Positions 17,630 to 26,163 of a DNA stretch of 64,000 nucleotides are shown piece by piece. Within the stretch, counting starts at the first letter, position 1; the number at the start of each line of letters is the position of its first letter. The DNA is from Mangrovibacterium sp041596335 (GTDB taxonomy: Bacteria; Bacteroidota; Bacteroidia; Bacteroidales; Prolixibacteraceae), in the NCBI RefSeq assembly GCF_041596335.1, contig NZ_JBFHIT010000009.1:37209-101208 (forward strand), read 5' to 3'. Position numbers and translations under genes: made by a program. Under the pieces are notes generated by a model. The model saw only the letters and a list, made by a program, of their open reading frames with translations. It searched no databases and was not told the origin of the DNA.

Positions 17630-18937
17630 ATGAAAAAACAAAAGATCGTTGTTTTCTGGTTTCGTCGCGATTTGCGGATGAACGATAATCATGGTTTTTA
17701 TCAGGCACTTAAATCCGGTTTTCCGGTATTGCCGGTGTTTATTTTTGACAAAAATATTTTGAGTGATCTTGAACAGACCGATTCTCGGGTAACGTTTATT
17801 CTTCATGAGGCTCAAAAGCTGCAAGATGAATTCGAAAAGCGAGGCAGTACATTTTGGATCTACCATGGTACGCCGCAGGACGCTTTTAACCGCTTGCTGT
17901 CCGAGTTTGATGTGGCCGAGGTATTCACGAATCAGGATTATGAACCCTATGCCCGGGAAAGGGATAAAGCGATCTATGAGTTGCTGGAGGATGAGGGGAT
18001 CCGGCTACGAGCATTCAAAGACCAGCTTATTTTTCACAAAAATGAAATTGTGAAGGCAGATGGCTCTCCTTATACTGTTTTCACTCCCTATAGCAAAAAG
18101 TGGCTTTCGGCAATGACCGAAAAAGACTATCAAGCGTATCCATCGGAGAATTTGTTGGAGAACCTGGTGAAGCTTGCTCCCTTGCGCAAATATCATCACG
18201 TTGATTTGGGATTTAAGAAAGGGGAGTACAAAATTCCCCCGTTGGAATTGAACACTTCTGTTATGAACAGCTATGCAGATACGCGCGATTTTCCTGCATT
18301 GGCGGGCACTTCGCGGTTGGGAGTTCATTTGCGCTTCGGAACAGTTAGCATTCGGCAGGTGACAGAAGTGGCTGTTCAAACTTCGGCGACTTTCTTAAAC
18401 GAATTGATTTGGCGAAATTTCTATATGGATATCTTGTGGCATTTTCCTCATGTTGTTCGTAAGTCATTCAGGCCTGCTTACGATTTTATTCGCTGGCAAA
18501 ATTCGGAGAAAGATTTTGCACGCTGGTGTGCCGGTACAACAGGCTATCCGATGGTTGATGCAGGAATGCGCGAGCTGAATGCTACGGGCTACATGCACAA
18601 TCGGGTTCGTATGGTGACCGCAAGTTTTTTATGCAAGCATTTGTTGATTGATTGGCGCTGGGGAGAGGCTTATTTCGCCGAAAAACTGCTCGACTTTGAA
18701 CTGGCGTCAAATAATGGCGGGTGGCAGTGGGCCGCGGGCTCAGGCTGCGATGCTGCTCCATATTTTCGGGTGTTCAATCCCGAACTGCAACAGAAAAAGT
18801 TTGATTCGAATTTTGAATACATCAAAAAGTGGGTTCCTGAGTTTGGTACTTCGGCTTATCCTGAGCCCATGGTTGATCATAAAATGGCTCGCCAGCGTGC
18901 TATTAGCACATATAAAGAGGGGTTGAGAGATCGGTAG
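17630..18937 (+). CDS. Deoxyribodipyrimidine photolyase / cryptochrome family
   Basis: The 435-residue protein begins VVFWFRRDLRMNDN, the photolyase antenna-domain start, and ends in the FAD-binding domain. Visible blocks are GTSRLGVHLRFGTVSIR, ELIWRNFYMDILWHFP, GYPMVDAGMRELNATGYMHNRVRM, FLCKHLLIDWRWGE and NNGGWQWAAGSGCDA. This set matches class I CPD photolyase rather than DASH types, though I cannot exclude a (6-4) or signalling role. It repairs UV dimers using light. It pairs logically with the CarH-like regulator at the window start, but no operator link is visible. Confidence 0.88.
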   Translation: MKKQKIVVFWFRRDLRMNDNHGFYQALKSGFPVLPVFIFDKNILSDLEQTDSRVTFILHEAQKLQDEFEKRGSTFWIYHGTPQDAFNRLLSEFDVAEVFTNQDYEPYARERDKAIYELLEDEGIRLRAFKDQLIFHKNEIVKADGSPYTVFTPYSKKWLSAMTEKDYQAYPSENLLENLVKLAPLRKYHHVDLGFKKGEYKIPPLELNTSVMNSYADTRDFPALAGTSRLGVHLRFGTVSIRQVTEVAVQTSATFLNELIWRNFYMDILWHFPHVVRKSFRPAYDFIRWQNSEKDFARWCAGTTGYPMVDAGMRELNATGYMHNRVRMVTASFLCKHLLIDWRWGEAYFAEKLLDFELASNNGGWQWAAGSGCDAAPYFRVFNPELQQKKFDSNFEYIKKWVPEFGTSAYPEPMVDHKMARQRAISTYKEGLRDR

Positions 18938-19087
18938 TTTCTTCGGGATAGCGCAACTACTAACCCGGATAGCTGAGGAACAGATTATTTTGATGTGATA
19001 TGTCGCTTATCGAACAGACTACCGGAAAGCATTTCGGATAATAGCTGGGAGAGGAATGACAGACTCCTTTTTCAGCCTCCGGAAATT

Positions 19088-19130
19088 AAAAGCGGATCTG
19101 TGCCTAACCGGTACAGATCCGCTTTTTTAT
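19088..19130. terminator. Bidirectional rho-independent terminator
   Basis: A perfect 14-bp inverted repeat, AAAAGCGGATCTGT (19088-19101) and its complement (19113-19126), has an 11-base loop and T-runs on both strands. It lies between the convergent photolyase and glutathione peroxidase genes and serves both. Confidence 0.9.
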
Positions 19131-19151
19131 ACAGAAATTAATTCACAACCT

Positions 19152-19700
19152 TTATTTTCCTTCAATCCAATTAATAATTTTCGGATCGTTGGGCTTGGTT
19201 TTCGGACTAGCCATGTCAACCAGATTCCCATTCTCATCAATCAGGTATTTTTGAAAATTCCACGCGACCGACGAGTCCATTTTTCCGTTTTGCGATTTTT
19301 CGGTCAGCCAATGGTATATTGGAGCTATATTGTCGCCTTTGACCGAAATTTTCGACATCATTGGGAATGTAACGCCATAGTTCTTTTGGCAGAATTCCTC
19401 AATTTCAGTGTTCGATCCCGGTTCCTGTCCAAGAAAATTATTGGCTGGGAATCCGATAATCACGAATTTTTCACTTCCATATTTCGAATATAGCGCCTGT
19501 AGGTCTTTGTATTGCGGGGTCAATCCGCATTTGGAAGCTGTGTTCACCACCAATACTTTTTTACCTTTTAGATTGGCCATGCTGAAGTCACTTCCTTCGA
19601 TGTCTTTCACCGTAAAATCGTGAAACGAATTTTGGCCGAAGCTCAACAGAGCTGCGAAGACAAAGATGATGACTAATTCAAATTTTTTCATGGGTTTCAA
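19152..19700 (-). CDS. Secreted glutathione peroxidase-family protein
   Basis: The 182-residue protein has a signal peptide (LVIIFVFAALLSFG) followed by a GPx domain. The peroxidatic cysteine is Cys58 in NTASKCG, with the resolving region GFPANNFLGQEPG and the WNFQKYLID Trp/Asn pair. A cytoplasmic paralogue lies at 25133. Cysteine-type GPx of this group usually take electrons from thioredoxin rather than glutathione. The signal places it in the periplasm, where the reductant is unknown. Confidence 0.9.
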   Translation of the reverse strand: MKPMKKFELVIIFVFAALLSFGQNSFHDFTVKDIEGSDFSMANLKGKKVLVVNTASKCGLTPQYKDLQALYSKYGSEKFVIIGFPANNFLGQEPGSNTEIEEFCQKNYGVTFPMMSKISVKGDNIAPIYHWLTEKSQNGKMDSSVAWNFQKYLIDENGNLVDMASPKTKPNDPKIINWIEGK

Positions 19701-19870
19701 TTTAAATGAATACTTTGTTCCGATATGAATGAAACTTTTTGTACCGGAACAATCTCGTTCAATAGCATCAAGCTAAAACAGTCTCTTCGCGAAAAAGTTT
19801 AGACTGAATAGGTTACAAAAAGCGAGCCGCACTGTTAATAAATTCCATCCCGAAAATAGGCTAAAATGTT

Positions 19871-19878
19871 TATCTTTG
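19871..19878 (+). promoter_or_regulatory. -7 element for dnaX
   Basis: TATCTTTG is a perfect TAnnTTTG box 19 bp before the dnaX ATG, implying a very short leader. No clear -33 TTG is seen at the expected distance. Confidence 0.5.
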
Positions 19879-19897
19879 GCATTTCACAAGAAAAAAT

Positions 19898-21001
19898 ATG
19901 GAGAATTTTATTGTTTCTGCACGCAAATATCGCCCCGACACGTTTCATTCGGTAGTGGGGCAGGCATCAATTACATCGACTCTAAAAAATGCAATTAAGA
20001 ATCGCCAACTGGCTCATGCTTATTTATTTTGTGGACCACGTGGGGTAGGAAAAACTACTTGTGCCCGGATTTTTGCCAAGACAATTAATTGTCAAAACCT
20101 GACAGCAGAAACAGAACCATGTAACACTTGCGAGTCGTGCCAGGCTTTTAATTCCAGCCGTTCGTATAACATACACGAGCTTGATGCTGCCTCCAATAAC
20201 TCGGTTGAAGATATTCGTACGTTAACTGATCAGGTTCGGATTCCACCACAGATCGGGAAGTACAGCATTTATATCATTGACGAGGTTCATATGTTGTCGC
20301 AATCGGCATTTAATGCGTTTCTAAAAACGCTGGAGGAACCGCCCAAACATGCATTGTTTATTCTGGCAACCACCGAAAAACATAAGATTATTCCAACTAT
20401 TTTGTCGCGTTGCCAGATTTTCGACTTTAATCGGATTAAAATATCTGATATTGCCGGACACTTGGGCTACGTAGCGAAAAGCGAATCGGTTGATATTGAG
20501 TCGGAAGCATTGAATGTGATTGCACAGAAAGCGGATGGCGCCATGCGTGATGCTCTGTCAATCTTCGACCAGATTGTTAGCTTTTCAGGCAAAACCATCA
20601 CCTATAAAAATGTTATTTCCAACTTAAATGTGTTGGATTATGATTTTTACTTCCGTTTAATCGACCAATTTCTAAAGAGCGATGTTTCGGGAGCATTGAT
20701 GCTCTTCAACGAAGTATTGGATCATGGTTTTGACGGTCATCATTTTATTACCGGATTAAGCAGTCATATCCGCGATTTATTGGTTTGCAAAGATCCGATT
20801 ACGGTTCAACTGCTCGAAGTTGGTGGCGAAATTAAAGATAAATACAAACAGCAAGCAGCTGGTTGTCAGCAGGATTTACTTTTCGAAGCCTTGAAAGTCA
20901 GTAATGAATGTGATCTGCAGTACAAGCAAAGTCAAAATAAACGCTTGTTGGTTGAACTGGCTTTAATTAAAATGGCACAGCTTTCCGAAAAAAAAAAATA
21001 G
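19898..21001 (+). CDS. dnaX: DNA polymerase III gamma subunit (zero-frame dnaX product)
   Basis: The 367-residue product contains the full AAA+ clamp-loader region. Walker A is GPRGVGKT (46-53), four zinc cysteines are at 64, 74, 77 and 80, IYIIDEVHMLS is Walker B, and LSRCQ is the sensor-1/arginine-finger region. It ends in three lysines encoded by a run of 11 A, directly followed by TAG at 20999-21001. This is the size and position expected of the short gamma form, which lacks the tau C terminus. Confidence 0.85.
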   Translation: MENFIVSARKYRPDTFHSVVGQASITSTLKNAIKNRQLAHAYLFCGPRGVGKTTCARIFAKTINCQNLTAETEPCNTCESCQAFNSSRSYNIHELDAASNNSVEDIRTLTDQVRIPPQIGKYSIYIIDEVHMLSQSAFNAFLKTLEEPPKHALFILATTEKHKIIPTILSRCQIFDFNRIKISDIAGHLGYVAKSESVDIESEALNVIAQKADGAMRDALSIFDQIVSFSGKTITYKNVISNLNVLDYDFYFRLIDQFLKSDVSGALMLFNEVLDHGFDGHHFITGLSSHIRDLLVCKDPITVQLLEVGGEIKDKYKQQAAGCQQDLLFEALKVSNECDLQYKQSQNKRLLVELALIKMAQLSEKKK

Positions 21002-21663
21002 CTGACGAGTCGAAATCGGAGGAACTTGAGCCTATTTTTCAGAAACAGGCCGGTTCGTCGCCAGCCAACGGTTCTCAGGAAACCGCAAACATTCCGCAAT
21101 CAAAAAAATCTGTCCAACCCGGTGCTTCAGAAGAAAATGAAGTAAAGGAACCACGAGTTTCGTCCAAAAGAGTCATTCGACGTTCGGGGCGGGGATTTAC
21201 ACCTTCTATAAAGGATGCGATGTCGGGCAAGTTTGCCGACGACGCGAATGCTGACGATGCGAAAGAGAAAATGAAGTATTATTCCGGTGAAGAACTTCAT
21301 GAACCTTTTACAAAAGAAGCTTTCGAGGCTAAATGGGCTGAATATTTAGAACGATTAAACGATCGTCCGAATTTGAAGGCAACCCTGACTCGCGTTCCCC
21401 GGATTGTTGATTCCTGTAAATTGAATTTACCAATTGATAACGATTTTCAGGAAACCGAGATTTCAAAGATTAAGCCTGATTTGGTATCGTGGTTGCGCAA
21501 GGAACTTCGCAACACCGGAATTGAACTGATTACCGAAATTGTGGAGATGGAGGGAAGTTCGTCGCGCCCCCTTTCGGATATGGAACGACTGATTGAAATG
21601 GTAAAAAAGAATCCAAATGTTAATTTATTGAAGCAAACCTTTTCGCTCGATTTTAACGAATAA
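19898..21663 (+). CDS. dnaX: DNA polymerase III tau subunit, by -1 frameshift at an A11 run
   Basis: Past the A11 run at 20988-20998 the -1 frame is open without a stop from 21001 (GCT GAC GAG) to 21663. It gives about 220 more residues and a tau of about 588 in all. That part has a low-complexity Ser/Lys/Glu linker (to about 21200) and then a helical domain (YSGEELHEPFTKEAF, later SDMERLIEMVKKNPNVNLL), typical of Bacteroidota DnaX C termini. In E. coli and Thermus dnaX uses slippage on A-runs to make both gamma and tau. Here transcriptional slippage on 11 A is the simplest mechanism. A sequencing error in the homopolymer is the alternative. Confidence 0.75.
20987..21001 (+). promoter_or_regulatory. 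Slippery A11 run with abutting TAG stop
   Basis: G followed by 11 A and TAG. The zero-frame stop touches the homopolymer, and the -1 frame continues into the tau domain. I see no strong downstream stem-loop, which favours polymerase slippage over ribosomal pausing. Confidence 0.7.
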
Positions 21664-21741
21664 AATTTGAATACTGTCTTAAATTGGGTTAAAAAACTGA
21701 ACTTTCAGCGACCTGATTTTACAAAAACCGTTCTTATTTTC

Positions 21742-21749
21742 TATATTTG
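21742..21749 (+). promoter_or_regulatory. -7 element for ferritin
   Basis: TATATTTG matches TAnnTTTG exactly, 23 bp before the ferritin ATG. The -33 region is T-rich but has no TTTG. Confidence 0.5.
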
Positions 21750-21772
21750 AAAAAAACATAAAAAAACTGATT

Positions 21773-22285
21773 ATGCTCAAGGAGACTGTAGAGAAAGCAT
21801 TAAATGCACAAATAAATGCTGAGATTCATTCAGCATATTTATACCTGTCCATGTCAGCTTGGTTTCAAGCTAAAGGATTGTCGGGATTTGCCAACTGGAT
21901 GAAAATTCAGTACCAGGAAGAATTGACTCATGCCATGAAGTTTTTCGATTTCGTTCATGAACGTAATGGCCGGGTTCTGTTGGAACCGATCGCTAGTGTT
22001 GATCAGGAATTTGACAGCGTGATTGATGCGTTCGAAAAAACACTTGCGCACGAGCAGTTAGTGACCAGTTTGATCAATGGTTTGGTTGATACCGCCATTG
22101 CTGCAAGCGACCACGCAACACAAAGCTTCCTTACCTGGTTTGTTGATGAACAAGTGGAAGAAGAGGCAACAGTTAGCGGAATTTTGGATGACCTTCGTTT
22201 GATCGGTGGTCAGGGAAATGGTTTGTTCATGTTGAATCGTGAATTGGCTTCCCGCTCATTTGTTGATTCTACATCGGCAGAATAA
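21773..22285 (+). CDS. Non-haem ferritin
   Basis: The 170-residue protein is a standard bacterial ferritin (FtnA type). It shows LNAQINAEIHSAYLYLSMSAWF with metal ligands of the ferroxidase site, the YQEELTHAMKFFDFVHERNGR helix (E-x-x-H), and VDEQVEEEATVSGILDDL. Twenty-four subunits form an iron-storage shell and oxidise Fe(II). A strong terminator follows, so it is monocistronic. Confidence 0.95.
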   Translation: MLKETVEKALNAQINAEIHSAYLYLSMSAWFQAKGLSGFANWMKIQYQEELTHAMKFFDFVHERNGRVLLEPIASVDQEFDSVIDAFEKTLAHEQLVTSLINGLVDTAIAASDHATQSFLTWFVDEQVEEEATVSGILDDLRLIGGQGNGLFMLNRELASRSFVDSTSAE

Positions 22286-22303
22286 TGTGATAAAAGTATT
22301 ACA

Positions 22304-22333
22304 AAAAGGCTGCCTATATGGTAGCCTTTTTTT
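22304..22333 (+). terminator. Rho-independent terminator after ferritin
   Basis: AAAAGGCTGCC, loop TATAT, GGTAGCCTTTT with one G-U pair, then TTT. It ends at the base before an in-frame ATG of the next gene, which argues that the next gene starts further down. Confidence 0.88.
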
Positions 22334-22363
22334 ATGTTGAAGCACCACAAACGACGAAAACAG

Positions 22364-24553
22364 ATGGATAAAAGAATAGAAAAAGCTTGGGGCGCTTTAC
22401 TCGAAGCATGTCGCGTAAACTTAAACCACAAGGAGTTAGAGCAAGTTACGCGGGCATTTGAATACGCATACGATATTTTGGGTGAACGTACGTGGTCATC
22501 AGGCGAAGTAATTATTGTTCACTCGCTGGAAGTCGCGCAGGTGGTGGCGGAAGAAATCGGGCTTGGCGTCGATTCAGTAACTGCGGGTTTACTGCATAAT
22601 GTTCCATATGAAGATGTTCCCCGACGTCCGGGAATAAAAGAGATTGAGACCCGTTTCGGGCCGTTTGTTGGCGGAATCCTGGAAGGGATGGCAAAAATTA
22701 ATGCCTTGGGAACAGACACTGTTGATTTGCACTCGGAGAATTACCGAAAACTAATGCTGGCTCTGGCTGGCGATGTTCGGGTAATTCTGGTCAAAATCGC
22801 GGATCGCTTGCACGTTATGAGACATCTGGACAACTATCCTGCGGATGTGCAATCCAAAATTTCAGTTGAAACGTCCCACCTGTATGCGCCACTGGCTCAC
22901 CGGTTAGGGTTGTATTACGTCAACTCTGAGCTGCTGGATTTATGCTTGAAATACATTACTCCGGAGGCTTATTATCACGTTTCAGAACGCTTGCAGGAGT
23001 CGGAACTTGAACGAAAGAATTTTGTTGCTGAATTTGTCAAACCGATTGAAGAAAAGCTGAAAGCAAAAGGCTTCAAGTTTGAAATGAAAGCACGTACTAA
23101 AGCCATTAATTCCATCTGGAATAAAATGAGCAAACAGGCTGTGGCTTTTGATGAAGTCTTTGACATATTTGCAATTCGGGTGATTCTCGATTCAAATAAG
23201 GAAACAGAGAAATCGGATTGTTGGCAGGTCTATTCAATTGTAACGGAAGAGTATCAGGCTAATCCTGAGCGAATGCGCGATTGGATTACTGTTCCCAAGT
23301 CAAATGGGTACGAAAGTTTACACGCCACCGTGTTGGGACCGCATAAAAAGTGGGTTGAAATTCAGATTCGAACTCGCCGAATGGATGAGATTGCAGAGAA
23401 AGGGTTAGCCGCGCACTGGAAATATAAAGGTGGATCTGCTTCCATGGAAATGGAGAAATGGTTGGCTAGTGTTCGTGAAATTCTCGAAAATCCGGAGTTA
23501 AACGTTGTGGATTTTATCGACGAATTCAATACCAATATTTATAATGAAGAAATTTTTGTTTTTACGCCCAAAGGCGATTTGAGAAGGCTTCCGGCAGGAG
23601 CGACTTTGCTTGACTTTGCCTACGAAATTCATTCGGTTGTTGGAGATCACTGTGTTGGTGGTATGGTCGATGGCAAAAAAGTTACGCTTAAGTACAAACT
23701 GAAGAATGGCGAACAAATTTCAATTGACACTTCGAATAATCAAAAACCAAAATTAGATTGGTTAGATATTGCCATTACTAGTAAGGCTAAGAACCGGATT
23801 AAATCCAGTTTGAACGAAGAGCGTAAACGCGAGGCCGAAAACGGCAAGGAAATTTTAACGCGAAAGTTGAAAAACTGGAAAATCGATTACAACGATGAAC
23901 TCATTCGCATCTTGCTAAAACACTACCAGTTAAAGCTAGCCCAGGATTTTTATTATAATATCTCGACCGGAAAAATTGATACGCTCGATATCAAAGAAGT
24001 AATAACAGCTAAGGATGAGGCCGATCACTCGGTCAAGCATAAGTTGGAAGATTCTTTGCCAAACGAGCAGGTCAAGGAATTGGAATTTACCGGAGGCGAC
24101 GATTATCTGATTATCGACAATAATCTTAAAAACGTCAACCATAAACTGGCACAGTGTTGTAATCCTATTTTTGGTGACGACATTTTCGGTTTTGTTACAA
24201 TTAGTGAGGGCATCAAAATTCATCGGCGTACTTGCCCAAATGCCCGTCAGATGTTCGAGCGGTATCCGTATCGAATTATACCGGCAAAATGGCGGGAGTC
24301 TGATAAACGATCATCATTTCAGGCAACAATCCGGTTGTCGGGAACGGACGACGTTGGAATCGTGGCGCAAATTTCGCATGTTATCTCGAAAGATATTGGC
24401 GTCTCGATGCGTTCAATCAATATTGATTCCCTGAATGGCGAATTTGAAGGAACTTTGCGCGTGTATGTGAACAACCTCGATCACTTGGACTTCCTGATGC
24501 GTAAACTTCAACATATCAAAGGAATTCAGCACGTTTCGCGCGCCGATACCTAA
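22364..24553 (+). CDS. RelA/SpoT-family (p)ppGpp synthetase with degenerate hydrolase motif
   Basis: From the ATG at 22364 the protein has 729 residues: N-terminal HD domain, synthetase domain (RDWITVPKSNGYESLHATV, then VEIQIRT with the catalytic Glu), TGS domain (FVFTPKGDLRRLPAGATLLDFAY), a helical/zinc-finger region (AQCCNPIFGDDIFGF) and a C-terminal ACT domain. The hydrolase site has His53 and His78, but the HD aspartate is replaced: LLHNVPYED against the usual LLHD. By family knowledge this would abolish hydrolysis, making the protein RelA-like. The frame also opens at 22334, but that ATG lies in the preceding terminator. Confidence 0.88.
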   Translation: MDKRIEKAWGALLEACRVNLNHKELEQVTRAFEYAYDILGERTWSSGEVIIVHSLEVAQVVAEEIGLGVDSVTAGLLHNVPYEDVPRRPGIKEIETRFGPFVGGILEGMAKINALGTDTVDLHSENYRKLMLALAGDVRVILVKIADRLHVMRHLDNYPADVQSKISVETSHLYAPLAHRLGLYYVNSELLDLCLKYITPEAYYHVSERLQESELERKNFVAEFVKPIEEKLKAKGFKFEMKARTKAINSIWNKMSKQAVAFDEVFDIFAIRVILDSNKETEKSDCWQVYSIVTEEYQANPERMRDWITVPKSNGYESLHATVLGPHKKWVEIQIRTRRMDEIAEKGLAAHWKYKGGSASMEMEKWLASVREILENPELNVVDFIDEFNTNIYNEEIFVFTPKGDLRRLPAGATLLDFAYEIHSVVGDHCVGGMVDGKKVTLKYKLKNGEQISIDTSNNQKPKLDWLDIAITSKAKNRIKSSLNEERKREAENGKEILTRKLKNWKIDYNDELIRILLKHYQLKLAQDFYYNISTGKIDTLDIKEVITAKDEADHSVKHKLEDSLPNEQVKELEFTGGDDYLIIDNNLKNVNHKLAQCCNPIFGDDIFGFVTISEGIKIHRRTCPNARQMFERYPYRIIPAKWRESDKRSSFQATIRLSGTDDVGIVAQISHVISKDIGVSMRSINIDSLNGEFEGTLRVYVNNLDHLDFLMRKLQHIKGIQHVSRADT

Positions 24554-24616
24554 AAGTTTAAACCGCTATTTTAACAATTGTTCCGGGGAGGGCAGTTGTT
24601 AAAAGGTGTTAATGTG

Positions 24617-24661
24617 TATCGTGCACGATATAATATTTGTGTGTTTGTATCGCGAACGATA
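24617..24661. promoter_or_regulatory. Two TATCG-CGATA palindromes, likely OhrR operators
   Basis: TATCGTGCACGATA at 24617-24630 is a perfect palindrome. TATCGCGAACGATA at 24648-24661 has the same half-sites. Their centres are 31 bp apart, about three helical turns, on the same face. They flank a TAATATTTG promoter-like sequence, just upstream of the ohr gene. A MarR/OhrR-type repressor is encoded at the end of the same gene cluster. Confidence 0.7.
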
Positions 24662-24676
24662 TAAAATAATGAAGAT

Positions 24677-25108
24677 ATGTATTCAACAAAAGTAAAAGCA
24701 ACAGGCGGCCGTAATGGCGAGGTTAAAAGTGAAGATGGTGTGCTCGACCTGACGATCAGGATACCGAAAGAAATGGGAGGGCCGGGAGGATCGCACACGA
24801 ATCCGGAACAGTTATTTGCCGCGGGCTACGCTGCATGTTTCGACAGTGCGCTTCAGTTAATGATTTTGAAAGAAGGATTGAAACGAAAAGAATCGTCGGT
24901 CGTAGCAACGGTAGACCTCAATCGGAACGGACAAGATTTTGATTTAAGTGTGAAATTATCGGTTGAGATTAAAGATGTTGATTTTGAAACAGCCAGAATG
25001 TTGGTCGCCAAGGCTCATGCTACCTGTCCATACTCGAAGGCAACAAAAGGAAATATCCCGGTTGAAATAACCGTAGTAGAAAATTCGATGACAGAAATAG
25101 GATCATAA
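24677..25108 (+). CDS. ohr: Organic hydroperoxide resistance protein (Ohr/OsmC family)
   Basis: The 143-residue protein has the Ohr hallmarks: YSTKVKATGGRNGEVKSEDG at the start, the peroxidatic cysteine Cys54 in AAGYAACFDSA, and the resolving cysteine Cys117 in AHATCPYSKATKGN. Ohr is a cytoplasmic lipoamide-dependent peroxidase for organic and fatty-acid hydroperoxides. It is followed by a GPx and an OhrR-like gene, making a coherent peroxide-defence locus. Confidence 0.93.
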   Translation: MYSTKVKATGGRNGEVKSEDGVLDLTIRIPKEMGGPGGSHTNPEQLFAAGYAACFDSALQLMILKEGLKRKESSVVATVDLNRNGQDFDLSVKLSVEIKDVDFETARMLVAKAHATCPYSKATKGNIPVEITVVENSMTEIGS

Positions 25109-25132
25109 ACGGCACTTAAAAACAGGATTTGT

Positions 25133-25609
25133 ATGGAAACAATTTATGAGTTTAGCGCAAAATCTCTTCAAGGTAAGGAGGTTGATTTTAGCGAATTTAA
25201 AGGGAAAGTGGTCGTGGTGGTAAACACCGCCAGCAAGTGCGGCTTTACGCCACAATATGCTTCCTTGGAACAGTTATATCAGAAATACAAAGAGCAGGGA
25301 TTGGTGATTTTGGGATTTCCATGCAATCAGTTTGGTAATCAGGAGCCTGGTTCGTCAAAAGATATTGAAAAGGGTTGTGCCATAAATTATGGCGTTTCTT
25401 TCCGGATGTTCGAGAAAATTGATGTGAATGGTAAAAATCAGCATCCGCTGTATCGCTTTCTAAAAGATAAACAATCCGGCCTGTTGGGCAGTAGAATCAA
25501 GTGGAATTTTACCAAGTTTCTGATCGATCGGAACGGCATTCCGGTAAAGCGATTCGCGCCGATTACTAATCCCTCTAAAATGGAACAGGATATTCTGGAA
25601 TTGCTTTAA
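25133..25609 (+). CDS. Glutathione peroxidase-family protein (cytoplasmic)
   Basis: The 158-residue GPx has no signal peptide. The peroxidatic Cys36 is in NTASKCGFTPQY, with GFPCNQFGNQEPG supplying the conserved Gln and resolving cysteine, and KWNFTKFLIDRNG. It lies 24 bp after ohr on the same strand. It probably reduces hydroperoxides with thioredoxin. Confidence 0.93.
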   Translation: METIYEFSAKSLQGKEVDFSEFKGKVVVVVNTASKCGFTPQYASLEQLYQKYKEQGLVILGFPCNQFGNQEPGSSKDIEKGCAINYGVSFRMFEKIDVNGKNQHPLYRFLKDKQSGLLGSRIKWNFTKFLIDRNGIPVKRFAPITNPSKMEQDILELL

Positions 25610-25624
25610 AAAAGAATTAATATT

Positions 25625-25649
25625 GCAGGTAGTACAACTAACTACCTGC
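25625..25649. promoter_or_regulatory. 9-bp inverted repeat between gpx and the MarR gene
   Basis: GCAGGTAGT (25625-25633) and ACTACCTGC (25641-25649) form a perfect inverted repeat with a 7-base loop, followed by TAATTTTC. It may be a weak terminator after gpx or an operator for the following regulator. Confidence 0.45.
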
Positions 25650-25662
25650 TAATTTTCGTTTC

Positions 25663-26085
25663 ATGGAACAACTAAAGCTCGACAATCAATTGTGTTTCCC
25701 GTTTTATTCACTTTCGCGACTGATTGTTCGCAAATATCAGCCGTATTTGGACGAATTGGAAATTACTTACCCGCAATATCTTGTGTTGTTGGTTCTGTGG
25801 GAGTCTGATGCAATGCCGGTGAACGATATTGCCAAAAGATTGATTTTACAAACGAACACGGTTACACCTTTGTTGAAACGAATGGAATCGCAGGGCATTG
25901 TTGTTCGTGACAAATCGGAAGACGACGAGCGAAAAGTAATCGTTAAACTCACCGAAAAAGGGAAAAAAATGGAGCTTGTAGCAGCCGAAATTCCAGCGAA
26001 AATGGCTGGTGGGATGAACATGAGCGCCGATGAGCTAAAAAATCTGCACAGCACCCTTTACCGTTTAATCGATCAGTTGAAATAG
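25663..26085 (+). CDS. ohrR: MarR-family regulator, OhrR-like
   Basis: The 140-residue protein has the winged-helix MarR fold. NDIAKRLILQTNTVTPLLKRMESQG is the recognition helix region (quoted landmarks NDIAKRL and TVTPLLKRMES), and RVVRD-like KSEDDERKVIVKLTEKG is the wing. Cys11, in LCFPFYSLSR, sits where OhrR proteins keep the peroxide-sensing cysteine. Position in a cluster with ohr supports the assignment. By family knowledge it represses ohr until organic peroxide oxidises the cysteine. Confidence 0.85.
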   Translation: MEQLKLDNQLCFPFYSLSRLIVRKYQPYLDELEITYPQYLVLLVLWESDAMPVNDIAKRLILQTNTVTPLLKRMESQGIVVRDKSEDDERKVIVKLTEKGKKMELVAAEIPAKMAGGMNMSADELKNLHSTLYRLIDQLK

Positions 26086-26163
26086 TCGCAGTGATTTGTA
26101 TTCACCACCTCATTTTTTAATCGAGTACCGCTATTTTGCCATTTTCGTTTGCCTTTTAGTGTG

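Noticed and set aside
19898..21663. dnaX as a pseudogene
   Set aside because: The break is exactly at an A11 run with an open tau frame beyond, as in known programmed dnaX slippage, and the gene is essential.
22334..22363. Upstream ATG for the RelA/SpoT gene
   Set aside because: It lies directly at the end of the ferritin terminator T-run, so a transcript starting there is unlikely; the ATG at 22364 fits the family start.
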